Assembly: GCA_004322205.1 (NCBI GenBank)
Contig: SCSN01000015.1
Span: forward strand, 1 to 34,543
Length of the DNA stretch: 34,543 nucleotides
Source of the DNA: Patescibacteria group bacterium
GTDB taxonomy: Bacteria; Patescibacteriota; Minisyncoccia; Phycocordibacterales; Zambryskibacteraceae
Direction of reading: 5' to 3'
Position numbers and translations under genes: made by a program. This document shows positions 15,927-23,919 of this stretch, one piece after another. Numbering within the stretch: position 1 is the stretch's first letter; each line of letters opens with the position of its first letter. The notes under the pieces were generated by a model. The model saw only the letters and a program-made list of their open reading frames with translations. It ran no database searches and had not been told where the DNA came from.

Positions 15927-18428
15927 ATGGCCGTATCTTTATTCAAAAAACTTATAGGTGACGACAATAGCCGCGAGCTCAGGCGGCTCTCCCGAATCGT
16001 CGAATCTGTCAACAAACTGGAGCCGTTTTACCGGGCACTTTTAAATGATGAGCTCAAGGGCAAAACTTCAGAGTTCCAGAGACGACTCGCAGAGAACTCT
16101 AAACTCGACGAAATTCTTCCTGAAGCTTTTGCTTTGGTGCGGGAAGCCGCTCGTCGCACACTCGGTGAGCGACACTTCGACGTACAACTTATGGGCGGCG
16201 TCGTTCTCCATGAAGGGGGGATTGCGGAGATGCGCACCGGAGAGGGTAAGACGCTGGTGGCGACACTGCCGGTCTATCTCAACGCCCTCACGGGAGCCGG
16301 CGCACACGTTGTAACAGTCAATGACTACCTGGCGAGGCGTGATACTGTCTGGATGGGACAGATTTACGATTGCCTAGGTCTTTCGGTGGCGGTCATTACT
16401 CACGATGAGTCTTTTCTCTACGATCCCAGCCACACCGAAGGTGATCGGGAACGAGATGAACGGGGCAGCTTTCACGTTGTTCATGAGTTTTTGCGTCCTG
16501 TCTCCCGGCAGGAGGCCTACGCTGCCGATATTACCTACGGCACAAATAGCGAGTTCGGCTTTGACTATCTGCGCGACAACATTGAGTACGAAAAGAGCCA
16601 AATCCGTCAACGCAGCCACACTTTTGCCATTGTTGATGAAATTGACTCGATTCTCATTGATGAAGCTCGCACGCCGCTTATTATCTCTGCTCCGGCGGAG
16701 GATTCCGGCAGTCTCTATAGAACTTTTGCCGGAATCGCCAGGCAGCTTGAGCAGGACAAAGATTACACTGTTGACGAGAAACTTCACGCTATCACCATCA
16801 CAGAGCAGGGGATCAATAAAGCCGAACGGTTGCTCGGCGTCGGGAATATCTACACTGACCGCGGCATCAGATACGTCCACCACCTTGAAGCTGCCGTTAA
16901 AGCCAAAGCTCTCTTTCAGAGGGACAAAGAATATGTAGTGCGAGACGGGGAAGTTATTATTGTCGATGAATTTACCGGTCGTCTCCAGCCGGGGCGGCGC
17001 TGGTCGGAAGGGCTCCACCAGGCGATTGAAGCGAAAGAAGGAGTTGAAATTCAAAAAGAGTCACGTACTTATGCCTCCATAACCTACCAGAACTATTTCC
17101 GAATGTATCAGAAACTCTCGGGCATGACCGGCACCGCCGCCACCTCGGCGGAGGAATTCTACAAGGTCTATGGCCTGCGGACGGTGGTGATCCCGACTAA
17201 TAAACCGAGCACCCGCCTTGATGGAAACGACCTTATTTTCCAGACAGAGAGTGGAAAATTTCAGGCGGTCATTCGCAAAATTCAAGAGCTCAATACCAGA
17301 GGTCAGCCGGTTCTGGTCGGCACGGTCTCGATTGAGAAGAACGAGTTGCTCTCATCTCTTCTTTCGCGCGAGGGCGTGAAGCATGAGATGTTAAACGCTA
17401 AAAATCACGAACGGGAAGGGGAAATTATTGCCCAGGCAGGCAGACGGGGAGCGGTAACCATTGCCACCAACATGGCGGGTCGCGGCGTGGACATTAAACT
17501 CGGCGGCAATCCCGCTTCGCGGGAGGAGTATGAAGAAGTGAGGAGTCTCGGCGGGCTTTTCGTTCTGGGCACCGAGCGCCATGAGGCGCGGCGCATCGAC
17601 AATCAGTTGCGCGGCCGGTCGGGCCGGCAAGGAGATCCTGGCGGAACGCAGTTTTTTGTTTCCCTCGGGGATACCCTGATGCGCGTTTTCGCTTCGGATA
17701 CCATAAAGAAAATGATGGGGCGTTTTGGCATCCCGGAAGACCAGCCGATCGAGAATCGTCTGGTCACAAACGCTCTGGAGAAAGCCCAAGAGAAAATCGA
17801 GGGATTTCACTTTGATGCCCGCAAGCATGTCTTGGAATTTGACGATGTGCTCAATTTCCAGAGGAAGGTGCTCTATGAGCGGCGGCGCAAAATGCTTGTG
17901 GGCAGTGATGAGGAAGTTGAGCAATTTGTCAGCGAGCTTTTTGCTGGCGAGTCAGAGGAGAACCAAACAGCACTTACCCGCAAGCGAGAGGAACTTGGCA
18001 GAGAGCAGTTTCTTGCGATGGAGAGGGCGGTTGTTCTGCAGACAATTGATATGTACTGGATTGAACATCTCGAGGTCATGGATTATATGCGGGGCAGTGT
18101 CAACTTGCGAGCCTACGGCCAGCGCGATCCTTTAGTGGAATATAAAAGAGAGGGTCTGCGACTCTTTAAGGAGATGGAGGCGGCGGTGGAGGAGCAGATT
18201 GTTCGTCTCTTACCTCATCTCGGCGGCGCGGTTCGGCAAGAGGAGAAAAATCTTCAAGAAGTGCAGGAAGGAGCCTCTGGTCTTACCGCTCAAAGAGCTG
18301 CAGCAGCCGAGCTTAAGAGAGTCGGCCGCAACGACCCTTGCCCGTGCGGAGCGGTAAATCCTGCCACTGGCAAGGTCTATAAATACAAACACTGCGGATT
18401 GATTAACGCTCCGTATCATAAAGCTTAG
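15927..18428 (+). CDS. secA: Protein translocase subunit SecA
   Basis: 'MRTGEGKTLVATLPVYLNAL', 'VTVNDYLARRD', 'YGTNSEFGFDYLRDN', 'IVDEIDSILIDEARTPLIIS', 'GTVSIEKNELLS', 'IATNMAGRGVDIKLGG', 'LRGRSGRQGDPG', C-terminal zinc motif 'NDPCPCGAVNPATGKVYKYKHCG'. Confidence 0.98.
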   Translation: MAVSLFKKLIGDDNSRELRRLSRIVESVNKLEPFYRALLNDELKGKTSEFQRRLAENSKLDEILPEAFALVREAARRTLGERHFDVQLMGGVVLHEGGIAEMRTGEGKTLVATLPVYLNALTGAGAHVVTVNDYLARRDTVWMGQIYDCLGLSVAVITHDESFLYDPSHTEGDRERDERGSFHVVHEFLRPVSRQEAYAADITYGTNSEFGFDYLRDNIEYEKSQIRQRSHTFAIVDEIDSILIDEARTPLIISAPAEDSGSLYRTFAGIARQLEQDKDYTVDEKLHAITITEQGINKAERLLGVGNIYTDRGIRYVHHLEAAVKAKALFQRDKEYVVRDGEVIIVDEFTGRLQPGRRWSEGLHQAIEAKEGVEIQKESRTYASITYQNYFRMYQKLSGMTGTAATSAEEFYKVYGLRTVVIPTNKPSTRLDGNDLIFQTESGKFQAVIRKIQELNTRGQPVLVGTVSIEKNELLSSLLSREGVKHEMLNAKNHEREGEIIAQAGRRGAVTIATNMAGRGVDIKLGGNPASREEYEEVRSLGGLFVLGTERHEARRIDNQLRGRSGRQGDPGGTQFFVSLGDTLMRVFASDTIKKMMGRFGIPEDQPIENRLVTNALEKAQEKIEGFHFDARKHVLEFDDVLNFQRKVLYERRRKMLVGSDEEVEQFVSELFAGESEENQTALTRKREELGREQFLAMERAVVLQTIDMYWIEHLEVMDYMRGSVNLRAYGQRDPLVEYKREGLRLFKEMEAAVEEQIVRLLPHLGGAVRQEEKNLQEVQEGASGLTAQRAAAAELKRVGRNDPCPCGAVNPATGKVYKYKHCGLINAPYHKA

Positions 18429-18455
18429 CGAAGTCCGTCGCTTTGGCGTTGGTGG

Positions 18456-19145
18456 ATGACGGCGGTAAGAGGTGAAAGAAATGTTGTGGGGAGTAGAAAA
18501 CTGCAAAAGTTATACGAACGAGTGGATAGCTGTAAATTCTGTAAGGCAGATAGGAATTTATTGCAGCATATTCACGGATTCGGAGCATTAAATCCAAGGT
18601 TGATGTTGATTCTGGTTAATCCGACCTACCGAAATTTAAGCTCTGACCCAAAGTATAAAGGTGTAAGGTTTCCATTCATCGGGGTGAGGCAGTTTTGGAA
18701 AGTCTTGGCAGATGCTGGATTGATTGATAGAAAAGTTGCATGCGGGTTACCATTGAGAAAAGACTGGCAAGAGAAGTATACAGAGCAGATTAAGGGAGAG
18801 CTAGTTCGGAATAAGTTATTTCTGACCAATCTTGTTAAATGCTGTTATGACCATAGCGTGTATCCTGATGGCAAGGTGGTTAAAGATCAGATAAAATTGT
18901 TGGCAGAAGAAATCGGAGTTGTGAGCCCCAAAAAGATAGTTGCGTTCGGCGGATTAGTATATAAAACACTTACGGGAAAGAATACAAAACTTTCTGACTG
19001 CTTGGATAATAGCAAAACCGAAAAGAGTAAAGATATTCTGTCTGGATTGAATATAATCACTGAACCATGCTATTTCCCGATAGGTCGAGGTAATCCCAAA
19101 AAAGCCGCAGAAATCTTGAGAAATATTTCCGCGGTAGGTTATTGA
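18456..19145 (+). CDS. Uracil-DNA glycosylase superfamily protein
   Basis: 'CKFCKADRNLLQHIHGFGALNPRLMLILVNPTYRN', 'VRNKLFLTNLVKCCYDHSVYPDGKVVKDQIKLLAEEIGVVSPKKIVAFGGLVYKTLTG' fit the UDG alpha/beta pattern; start could be the in-frame GTG near 18486. Confidence 0.65.
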   Translation: MTAVRGERNVVGSRKLQKLYERVDSCKFCKADRNLLQHIHGFGALNPRLMLILVNPTYRNLSSDPKYKGVRFPFIGVRQFWKVLADAGLIDRKVACGLPLRKDWQEKYTEQIKGELVRNKLFLTNLVKCCYDHSVYPDGKVVKDQIKLLAEEIGVVSPKKIVAFGGLVYKTLTGKNTKLSDCLDNSKTEKSKDILSGLNIITEPCYFPIGRGNPKKAAEILRNISAVGY

Positions 19146-19219
19146 AGGTCAAAAAGTGCGGAACCCCTCAATACCGAAGAGCATCAGAGATTTAATGAGC
19201 AGGAAATAATCAGCTTGTA

Positions 19220-19879
19220 ATGATTGAGTCACTAGTCACGTTTCTTCAAACGCACCTTATTCCGCTCGGGGCCGTAGGTGTTTTTCTGGCCTCTTTCATT
19301 GAGGAAGTGATTGCTCCGATTCCGTCAGCTTTTGTCCTTCTTGCTTCTGGTTTTCTTTTCTTAGCCGGTCTCAAGGGGTTTGTTTTATTCCAGACTCTCG
19401 TATTCAAGATTGCTCTGGCCGCGGCGGCGGGGTTGACTCTCGGATCGCTGGTAATTTACGGTCTCTCCTATTTTCTCGGAAAACCTTTCATTGAGCGGTG
19501 GGGGAAATGGTTAGATGTTTCTTGGGACGCCATTCAAAAGACTGAAGAGCGCTTTGCCAAGGGACCGGGCGACGAACTTTTTCTCTTTTTCAGTCGCTCC
19601 ATTCCGATAATTCCAAGCGTGGTAATCACGGCTTTTTCCGGTCTCATTCGAATTCCTCTCCGGACATATATTCTCTGGAGTTTTCTGGGAACGATAGTAC
19701 GAGCCTCTATTCTTGCTTTTCTTGGGTATAAAGTGGGGGGGTTCTATGAGACATACATAGCTACCATCAATCGTTTTGAGAACGTAATTATTCTTATCTC
19801 TCTCCTTGCGGCCATTGTCTTTCTTGCTGTCAGGCAGTGGGGTAGGAGGAAGAGAGTGCGTGGTACAATATCACCATGA
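19220..19879 (+). CDS. DedA/SNARE-associated (VTT-domain) membrane protein
   Basis: 'LIPLGAVGVFLASFIEEVIAPIPSAFVLLASGFLF', 'GLSYFLGKPFIERWGKWL', 'FFSRSIPIIPSVVITAFSGLIRIPLRTYILWSFLGTIVRASILAFLGYKVG'. Confidence 0.88.
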   Translation: MIESLVTFLQTHLIPLGAVGVFLASFIEEVIAPIPSAFVLLASGFLFLAGLKGFVLFQTLVFKIALAAAAGLTLGSLVIYGLSYFLGKPFIERWGKWLDVSWDAIQKTEERFAKGPGDELFLFFSRSIPIIPSVVITAFSGLIRIPLRTYILWSFLGTIVRASILAFLGYKVGGFYETYIATINRFENVIILISLLAAIVFLAVRQWGRRKRVRGTISP

Positions 19880-20913
19880 AGGGGAATCGCTCGCAGCTTA
19901 TCTTTTTCACGCTCTTTGTGCTTTTTGTTTTGGGGCTCACGGTCTTGATTTTTCTTCCGTATTTGGAAATCCTCTTTCTGGCTCTGGTTGTGGCGATTGT
20001 TTTCGATCCTTTCTACGAAAAAGTCAAACAGGCGTTCGGCAATCGCGCCACCTTGGCTTCACTCTTTTCTGTTCTTACGGTCCTTGCACTAATTCTCCTG
20101 CCTATCGCCTTCTTCGCTTTCCTTCTTGTTTCCGAAGTCTCTGATCTCTCCACTGCTCTGCTCTCGCAGGGCGGCTTCGGCGAGTCGCTTTCGAAATTTA
20201 CGCACCTTCTTGAGAAAGCACTCCCCTGGGTCTCTCCGGAGAGTTTTTCCGCCGACCTGGAGGTTTATACCAGCAAACTTCTCTCCTGGCTCGTCGCTCA
20301 TCTTTCTGTCTTTTTCTCGGGAGCTCTCAAAGTTGTCTTCGGCACCCTGCTTCTCATTCTTGCTCTTTTTTATTTCTTCCGTGACGGCAAGCGCTTTATT
20401 TCTTCAGTTATCAATTTAAGCCCTCTCGAAGACTCATATGACCGGCGCATCGTGAGAAGAGTGGTGACGGCGGTCAATTCGGTGGTGCGTGGTCATCTTA
20501 TCATCGGTCTCCTGCAGGGAATTCTCACCGGTCTGGGCTTTGCCATCTTCGGCGTCCCCTCGCCGGTTCTCTTTGGCGCTGTGGCCGCCATTGCCTCTCT
20601 GGTGCCAACCGTAGGCACTGCTCTGGTCTTGGTGCCGGGGATTCTCTACCTCTTCGCGAGCGGCGCGTCAGGGTCAGCCCTCGGTCTCACCATCTGGGGA
20701 GCGCTGGCGGTCGGACTCATTGATAATCTCCTAGGACCTCATCTTATCGAGCGCGGTGTGCGTATCCATCCGTTCCTCATTCTGCTCTCGGCCTTGGGCG
20801 GGGTAGTTTTCTTTGGACCAATTGGCTTCTTGGCTGGACCGGTAACCTTGAGTCTTCTCTTTGCCCTACTCGATATGTATTCGGAATTGGTTCAGCCAGA
20901 CTCACAGCTGTAA
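19876..20913 (+). CDS. AI-2E family transporter (PerM/YdiK-like)
   Basis: 'LEILFLALVVAIVFDPFYEKVKQAFGNRATLASLFSVLTVLALILLPIAFF', 'VVRGHLIIGLLQGILTGLGFAIFGVPSPVLFGAVAAIASLVPTVGTALVLVPG', 'IDNLLGPHLIERGVRIHPFLILLSALGGVVFFGPIGFLAGPV'; ATGA overlap with DedA. Confidence 0.93.
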   Translation: MKGNRSQLIFFTLFVLFVLGLTVLIFLPYLEILFLALVVAIVFDPFYEKVKQAFGNRATLASLFSVLTVLALILLPIAFFAFLLVSEVSDLSTALLSQGGFGESLSKFTHLLEKALPWVSPESFSADLEVYTSKLLSWLVAHLSVFFSGALKVVFGTLLLILALFYFFRDGKRFISSVINLSPLEDSYDRRIVRRVVTAVNSVVRGHLIIGLLQGILTGLGFAIFGVPSPVLFGAVAAIASLVPTVGTALVLVPGILYLFASGASGSALGLTIWGALAVGLIDNLLGPHLIERGVRIHPFLILLSALGGVVFFGPIGFLAGPVTLSLLFALLDMYSELVQPDSQL

Positions 20914-21005
20914 GAGTTTTTCTTTCGCAAAGTGCGATATACTGAAAAGCACAAAGCCATGTCAGTGGCGCTCGTTTGAGTTCCCGTGGATAAAGCTATA
21001 CGCGA

Positions 21006-22202
21006 ATGCGAGTCTTAATGTTCGGGTGGGAATTCCCGCCCTTTAACAGCGGAGGATTAGGAACTGCATGCCTCGGGCTGACCCGGGCTCTTGCCCGTCT
21101 GGGGGTTGATGTTCTTTTTGTCTTGCCCAAAAAGCTTGCGCTCGACGTTGACCACTGTAAGATTCTTTTTGCTGATCCCTCTCTCACTCTCTTATCTTTT
21201 AATTCACTTCTCGTTCCGTATATTTCGGCGGAAGAGTACGTTCAGCTACGGGGAAAGGGCGCTGGCCGGTGGAGCCATTCTCTTCAGGAGGAAGTGGTTC
21301 GCTACGCGCTTCTCTCTCGAGACATTGCCCGCAATGAGCATTTCGACGTAATCCACGCCCACGACTGGCTCTCCTTTATGGCTGGCATTGAAGCCAAGCG
21401 GGTGAGCGGTAAGCCACTCGTCGTTCATGTTCATGCGACCGAGTTCGACCGGGTCGGACCCGGTCCGATCAGTCAATTCGTCTACGAGGTCGAGCGGCGC
21501 GGCATGGATGAGGCGGACTGGGTGATTGCTGTTTCGGAGTTTACCAAAAGAATTATCGTTGACCGCTATCGGGTTCCGGAGAGGAAGATTCAGGTCGTGC
21601 ACAACGGCGTTGACGAGAGCGACTACCTCAAGGAAACCGCCACCCCCGAAGTGGTCAAACGTCTCAAAGACGAGGGTAATTCCATTGTTCTCTTTGTAGG
21701 GAGAATCACTTTGCAGAAAGGTCCCGATTATTTCGTCCGAGTGGCAGAGAGAATTCTGGAGTTCGAGCCAAACGTCTATTTCGTCATCGCCGGTTCAGGA
21801 GACATGGAGGGAAAAATTATTGAAGAAGTTGCTCGACTTCGGCTGACAGATCGTTTTATTTTCACCGGTTTCCTGCGCGGCGACGATTTACACAAGGTCT
21901 ACAGGGCGGCTGATGTCTATATTATGCCGTCGGTTTCCGAACCATTTGGCATTGCTCCGCTCGAAGCTATCACTCACGGCGTGCCGACGCTCATTTCTCG
22001 GGAGGCCGGAGTGGCAGAGGTACTCACTCATACTCTGCGCGTTGATTTCTGGGATATTGACGAAATGGCGAATAAAGTCGTCGCTCTCCTGCGGCATCCG
22101 GAATTACGAAAAACACTCTGCCTGCATGCTCGGGAGGAGCTGAAGAGAATCAATTGGAACGAAGCGGCGAAAAAATGCGTTATGCTTTATAATGAACTAT
22201 AA
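21006..22202 (+). CDS. Glycosyltransferase family 4, glycogen/starch synthase-like
   Basis: 'MRVLMFGWEFPPFNSGGLGTACLGLTRALARLGVDV', 'DVIHAHDWLSFMAG', 'VHATEFDR', 'VHNGVDESDY', 'FVGRITLQKGPDYFV', 'VYIMPSVSEPFGIAPLEAITHGVPTLIS'. Confidence 0.93.
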   Translation: MRVLMFGWEFPPFNSGGLGTACLGLTRALARLGVDVLFVLPKKLALDVDHCKILFADPSLTLLSFNSLLVPYISAEEYVQLRGKGAGRWSHSLQEEVVRYALLSRDIARNEHFDVIHAHDWLSFMAGIEAKRVSGKPLVVHVHATEFDRVGPGPISQFVYEVERRGMDEADWVIAVSEFTKRIIVDRYRVPERKIQVVHNGVDESDYLKETATPEVVKRLKDEGNSIVLFVGRITLQKGPDYFVRVAERILEFEPNVYFVIAGSGDMEGKIIEEVARLRLTDRFIFTGFLRGDDLHKVYRAADVYIMPSVSEPFGIAPLEAITHGVPTLISREAGVAEVLTHTLRVDFWDIDEMANKVVALLRHPELRKTLCLHAREELKRINWNEAAKKCVMLYNEL

Positions 22203-22250
22203 GTCTGTAAAGTCTGTAAAGTCTGTAAAGTCTGTAAAGTCTAAAGTTGA
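22203..22250. repeat. Short tandem repeat, 4 x GTCTGTAAA plus degenerate tail
   Basis: GTCTGTAAA at 22203, 22212, 22221, 22230, then GTCTAAAGTTGAAAG. Confidence 0.9.
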
Positions 22251-22253
22251 AAG

Positions 22254-22607
22254 ATGAAAATTGAAAGATTTGAAGATATTCTTATATGGCAGAAATCCAA
22301 AATTTTAGTAGTTAATATTTATTCCACTTTTAAAAATTGTAAAGATTGGAGTTTTCGGGATCAAATTCAAAGAGCCCCTGTTTCTATCATGAATAATATT
22401 GCTGAAGGCTTCGAAAGAAGAGGCGATAAGGAATTCAAGCACTTCCTTTTTATGGCAAAAGGCTCAGCTGCGGAAGTCCGTTCGATGTTATACGTTGCCA
22501 GCGAAATCAAACTTATTCCCAAGGAAGTTTTCAAGGGTTTGTACGCAAAAGCAGAAGAGATCTCAAAAATGTTGTCAGGTTTTATTAGTAAATTGAATCG
22601 ACCTTAA
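22254..22607 (+). CDS. Four-helix bundle protein, S23/23S rRNA intervening-sequence protein family
   Basis: 'FEDILIWQKSKILVVNIYSTFKN...SFRDQIQRAPVSIMNNIAEGFERRGDKEFKHFLFMAKGSAAEVRSMLYVASEI' is the family signature. Confidence 0.93.
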   Translation: MKIERFEDILIWQKSKILVVNIYSTFKNCKDWSFRDQIQRAPVSIMNNIAEGFERRGDKEFKHFLFMAKGSAAEVRSMLYVASEIKLIPKEVFKGLYAKAEEISKMLSGFISKLNRP

Positions 22608-22636
22608 GGACTTTTAACTTTAGAGACTTTTAACTA
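22608..22636. repeat. Right-hand repeat of S23 unit, inverted relative to left tail
   Basis: AGGACTTTTAACTTTAGAGACTTTTAAC; reverse complement GTTAAAAGTCTCTAAAGTTAAAAGTCCT aligns to left-side TAAAGTCTAAAGTTGAAAG. Confidence 0.65.
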
Positions 22637-22641
22637 ACCTT

Positions 22642-23892
22642 ATGCCCGCCGTCTGTTTCTATTTCCAGGTGCACCAACCGATGCGGATCAAACACTATCG
22701 GCTCTTCGACATTGGGGTTGACCGGGATTACTTCGGCGAGCGGGGCGAGGGAAATCTCAATAACGAAAGAGTCCTGCGTAAAGTTGCCAATAAGTGCTAC
22801 CTGCCGGCAAACAGACTCCTTCTCTCCCTCTTGCACCGCCACCCGGAGTTTAAAGTAAGCTTCTCCCTCTCCGGAGTTTTTCTCGATGCCGCACGGCAGT
22901 ATCTGCCCGAGCTCATTTTTTCGTTTCAGCAGCTTGTGGAAACAGGCAGGGTCGAGCTTCTGGCGGAGACCTATTACCACTCGCTCTCTTTCCTCTATTC
23001 GACCGATGAGTTCCGCCAGCAGGTAGAGAAGCACCGCCGCCTCATAGAGGAGCTCTTTGGAGTAAAGCCTCGGGTTTTTCGGAACACCGAGCTTATCTAC
23101 AACAACGAGATCGCTCGGGAGGCAGAGAGTTTGGGCTTTGAAGCACTGCTTGCCGAAGGGGCGGATCATATCCTTGAGTGGCGCAGCCCCAATTTTCTTT
23201 ACCGTCCGGTCGGCGGGCGAGCGATAAAAATTCTTCTTAAGAACTACCGTCTCTCTGACGATCTTGCCTTTCGCTTTGGGGAGCGGAGCTGGAAGGAATA
23301 TCCCCTGACCGCGTCCAAATTTGCGGAGTGGTTGACAGGACATAACGGCAGTAGCGATGTCATTAATCTCTTCATGGACTATGAGACTTTCGGCGAACAT
23401 CAGTGGGAGGAAACTGGGATTTTTGAATTTCTCGTGGCGCTTCCCGGGGAACTTCTCTCGCGGCGGGATAATTTCTTTGTTACACCCGGCGAGGCGGCGG
23501 CTCGCTGGGAGCCGGTTGGTGAACTTGATGTTCCCCATTACGTCTCCTGGGCTGACATTGAGCGCGATCTTTCCGCCTGGCAATCGAATGAAATGCAGCG
23601 CAAGGCTCTGGAATCGCTCTACGCGCTTGAAGGTGCTGTCTTGGCGCGGCAAGACTTGGCGCTTCTCGAAGATTGGCGGCGACTGCAAACCTCTGATCAC
23701 TTCTATTACATGTGTACCAAGTGGTTTGCCGATGGGGACGTTCACAAGTATTTCAACCCCTATGAATCTCCATATGACGCCTTCATTTCCTACATGAATG
23801 TTCTTCACGATATGCGCCTGCGCCTGCGAGAAGCGGAACGGAGAGACGAACACCATATTGCGATTAAGCGCCCGGCTGCCGAGCGGCAGTAA
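22642..23892 (+). CDS. Glycoside hydrolase family 57 (alpha-amylase-like)
   Basis: 'CFYFQVHQPMRIKHY' (HQP motif), 'VELLAETYYHSL', 'VFRNTELIYNNEIA' (catalytic Glu context), 'LFMDYETFGEHQW' (catalytic Asp context). Confidence 0.95.
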   Translation: MPAVCFYFQVHQPMRIKHYRLFDIGVDRDYFGERGEGNLNNERVLRKVANKCYLPANRLLLSLLHRHPEFKVSFSLSGVFLDAARQYLPELIFSFQQLVETGRVELLAETYYHSLSFLYSTDEFRQQVEKHRRLIEELFGVKPRVFRNTELIYNNEIAREAESLGFEALLAEGADHILEWRSPNFLYRPVGGRAIKILLKNYRLSDDLAFRFGERSWKEYPLTASKFAEWLTGHNGSSDVINLFMDYETFGEHQWEETGIFEFLVALPGELLSRRDNFFVTPGEAAARWEPVGELDVPHYVSWADIERDLSAWQSNEMQRKALESLYALEGAVLARQDLALLEDWRRLQTSDHFYYMCTKWFADGDVHKYFNPYESPYDAFISYMNVLHDMRLRLREAERRDEHHIAIKRPAAERQ

Positions 23893-23919
23893 CTTCCGTC
23901 ATGGTAAACTAAAGAGAGC

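Noticed and set aside
16374-17054. 226-aa minus-strand ORF (and 16405-16938 +, 17391-17924 -)
   Set aside because: Shadow ORFs inside secA with no domain features.
18424-18466. Sequence AGCGAAGTCCGTCGCTTTGGCG after secA as a dispersed repeat
   Set aside because: Only a 5-bp inverted repeat is visible and no second copy is present in the window; cannot support it here.
22203-22238. CRISPR-like appearance of short repeats
   Set aside because: 9-nt direct tandem repeats without spacers and no cas genes; not a CRISPR array.
22630-23856. 408-aa minus-strand ORF
   Set aside because: Lies antisense to GH57, which has intact catalytic motifs; the reverse-frame ORF has no recognisable domain and reflects codon bias.
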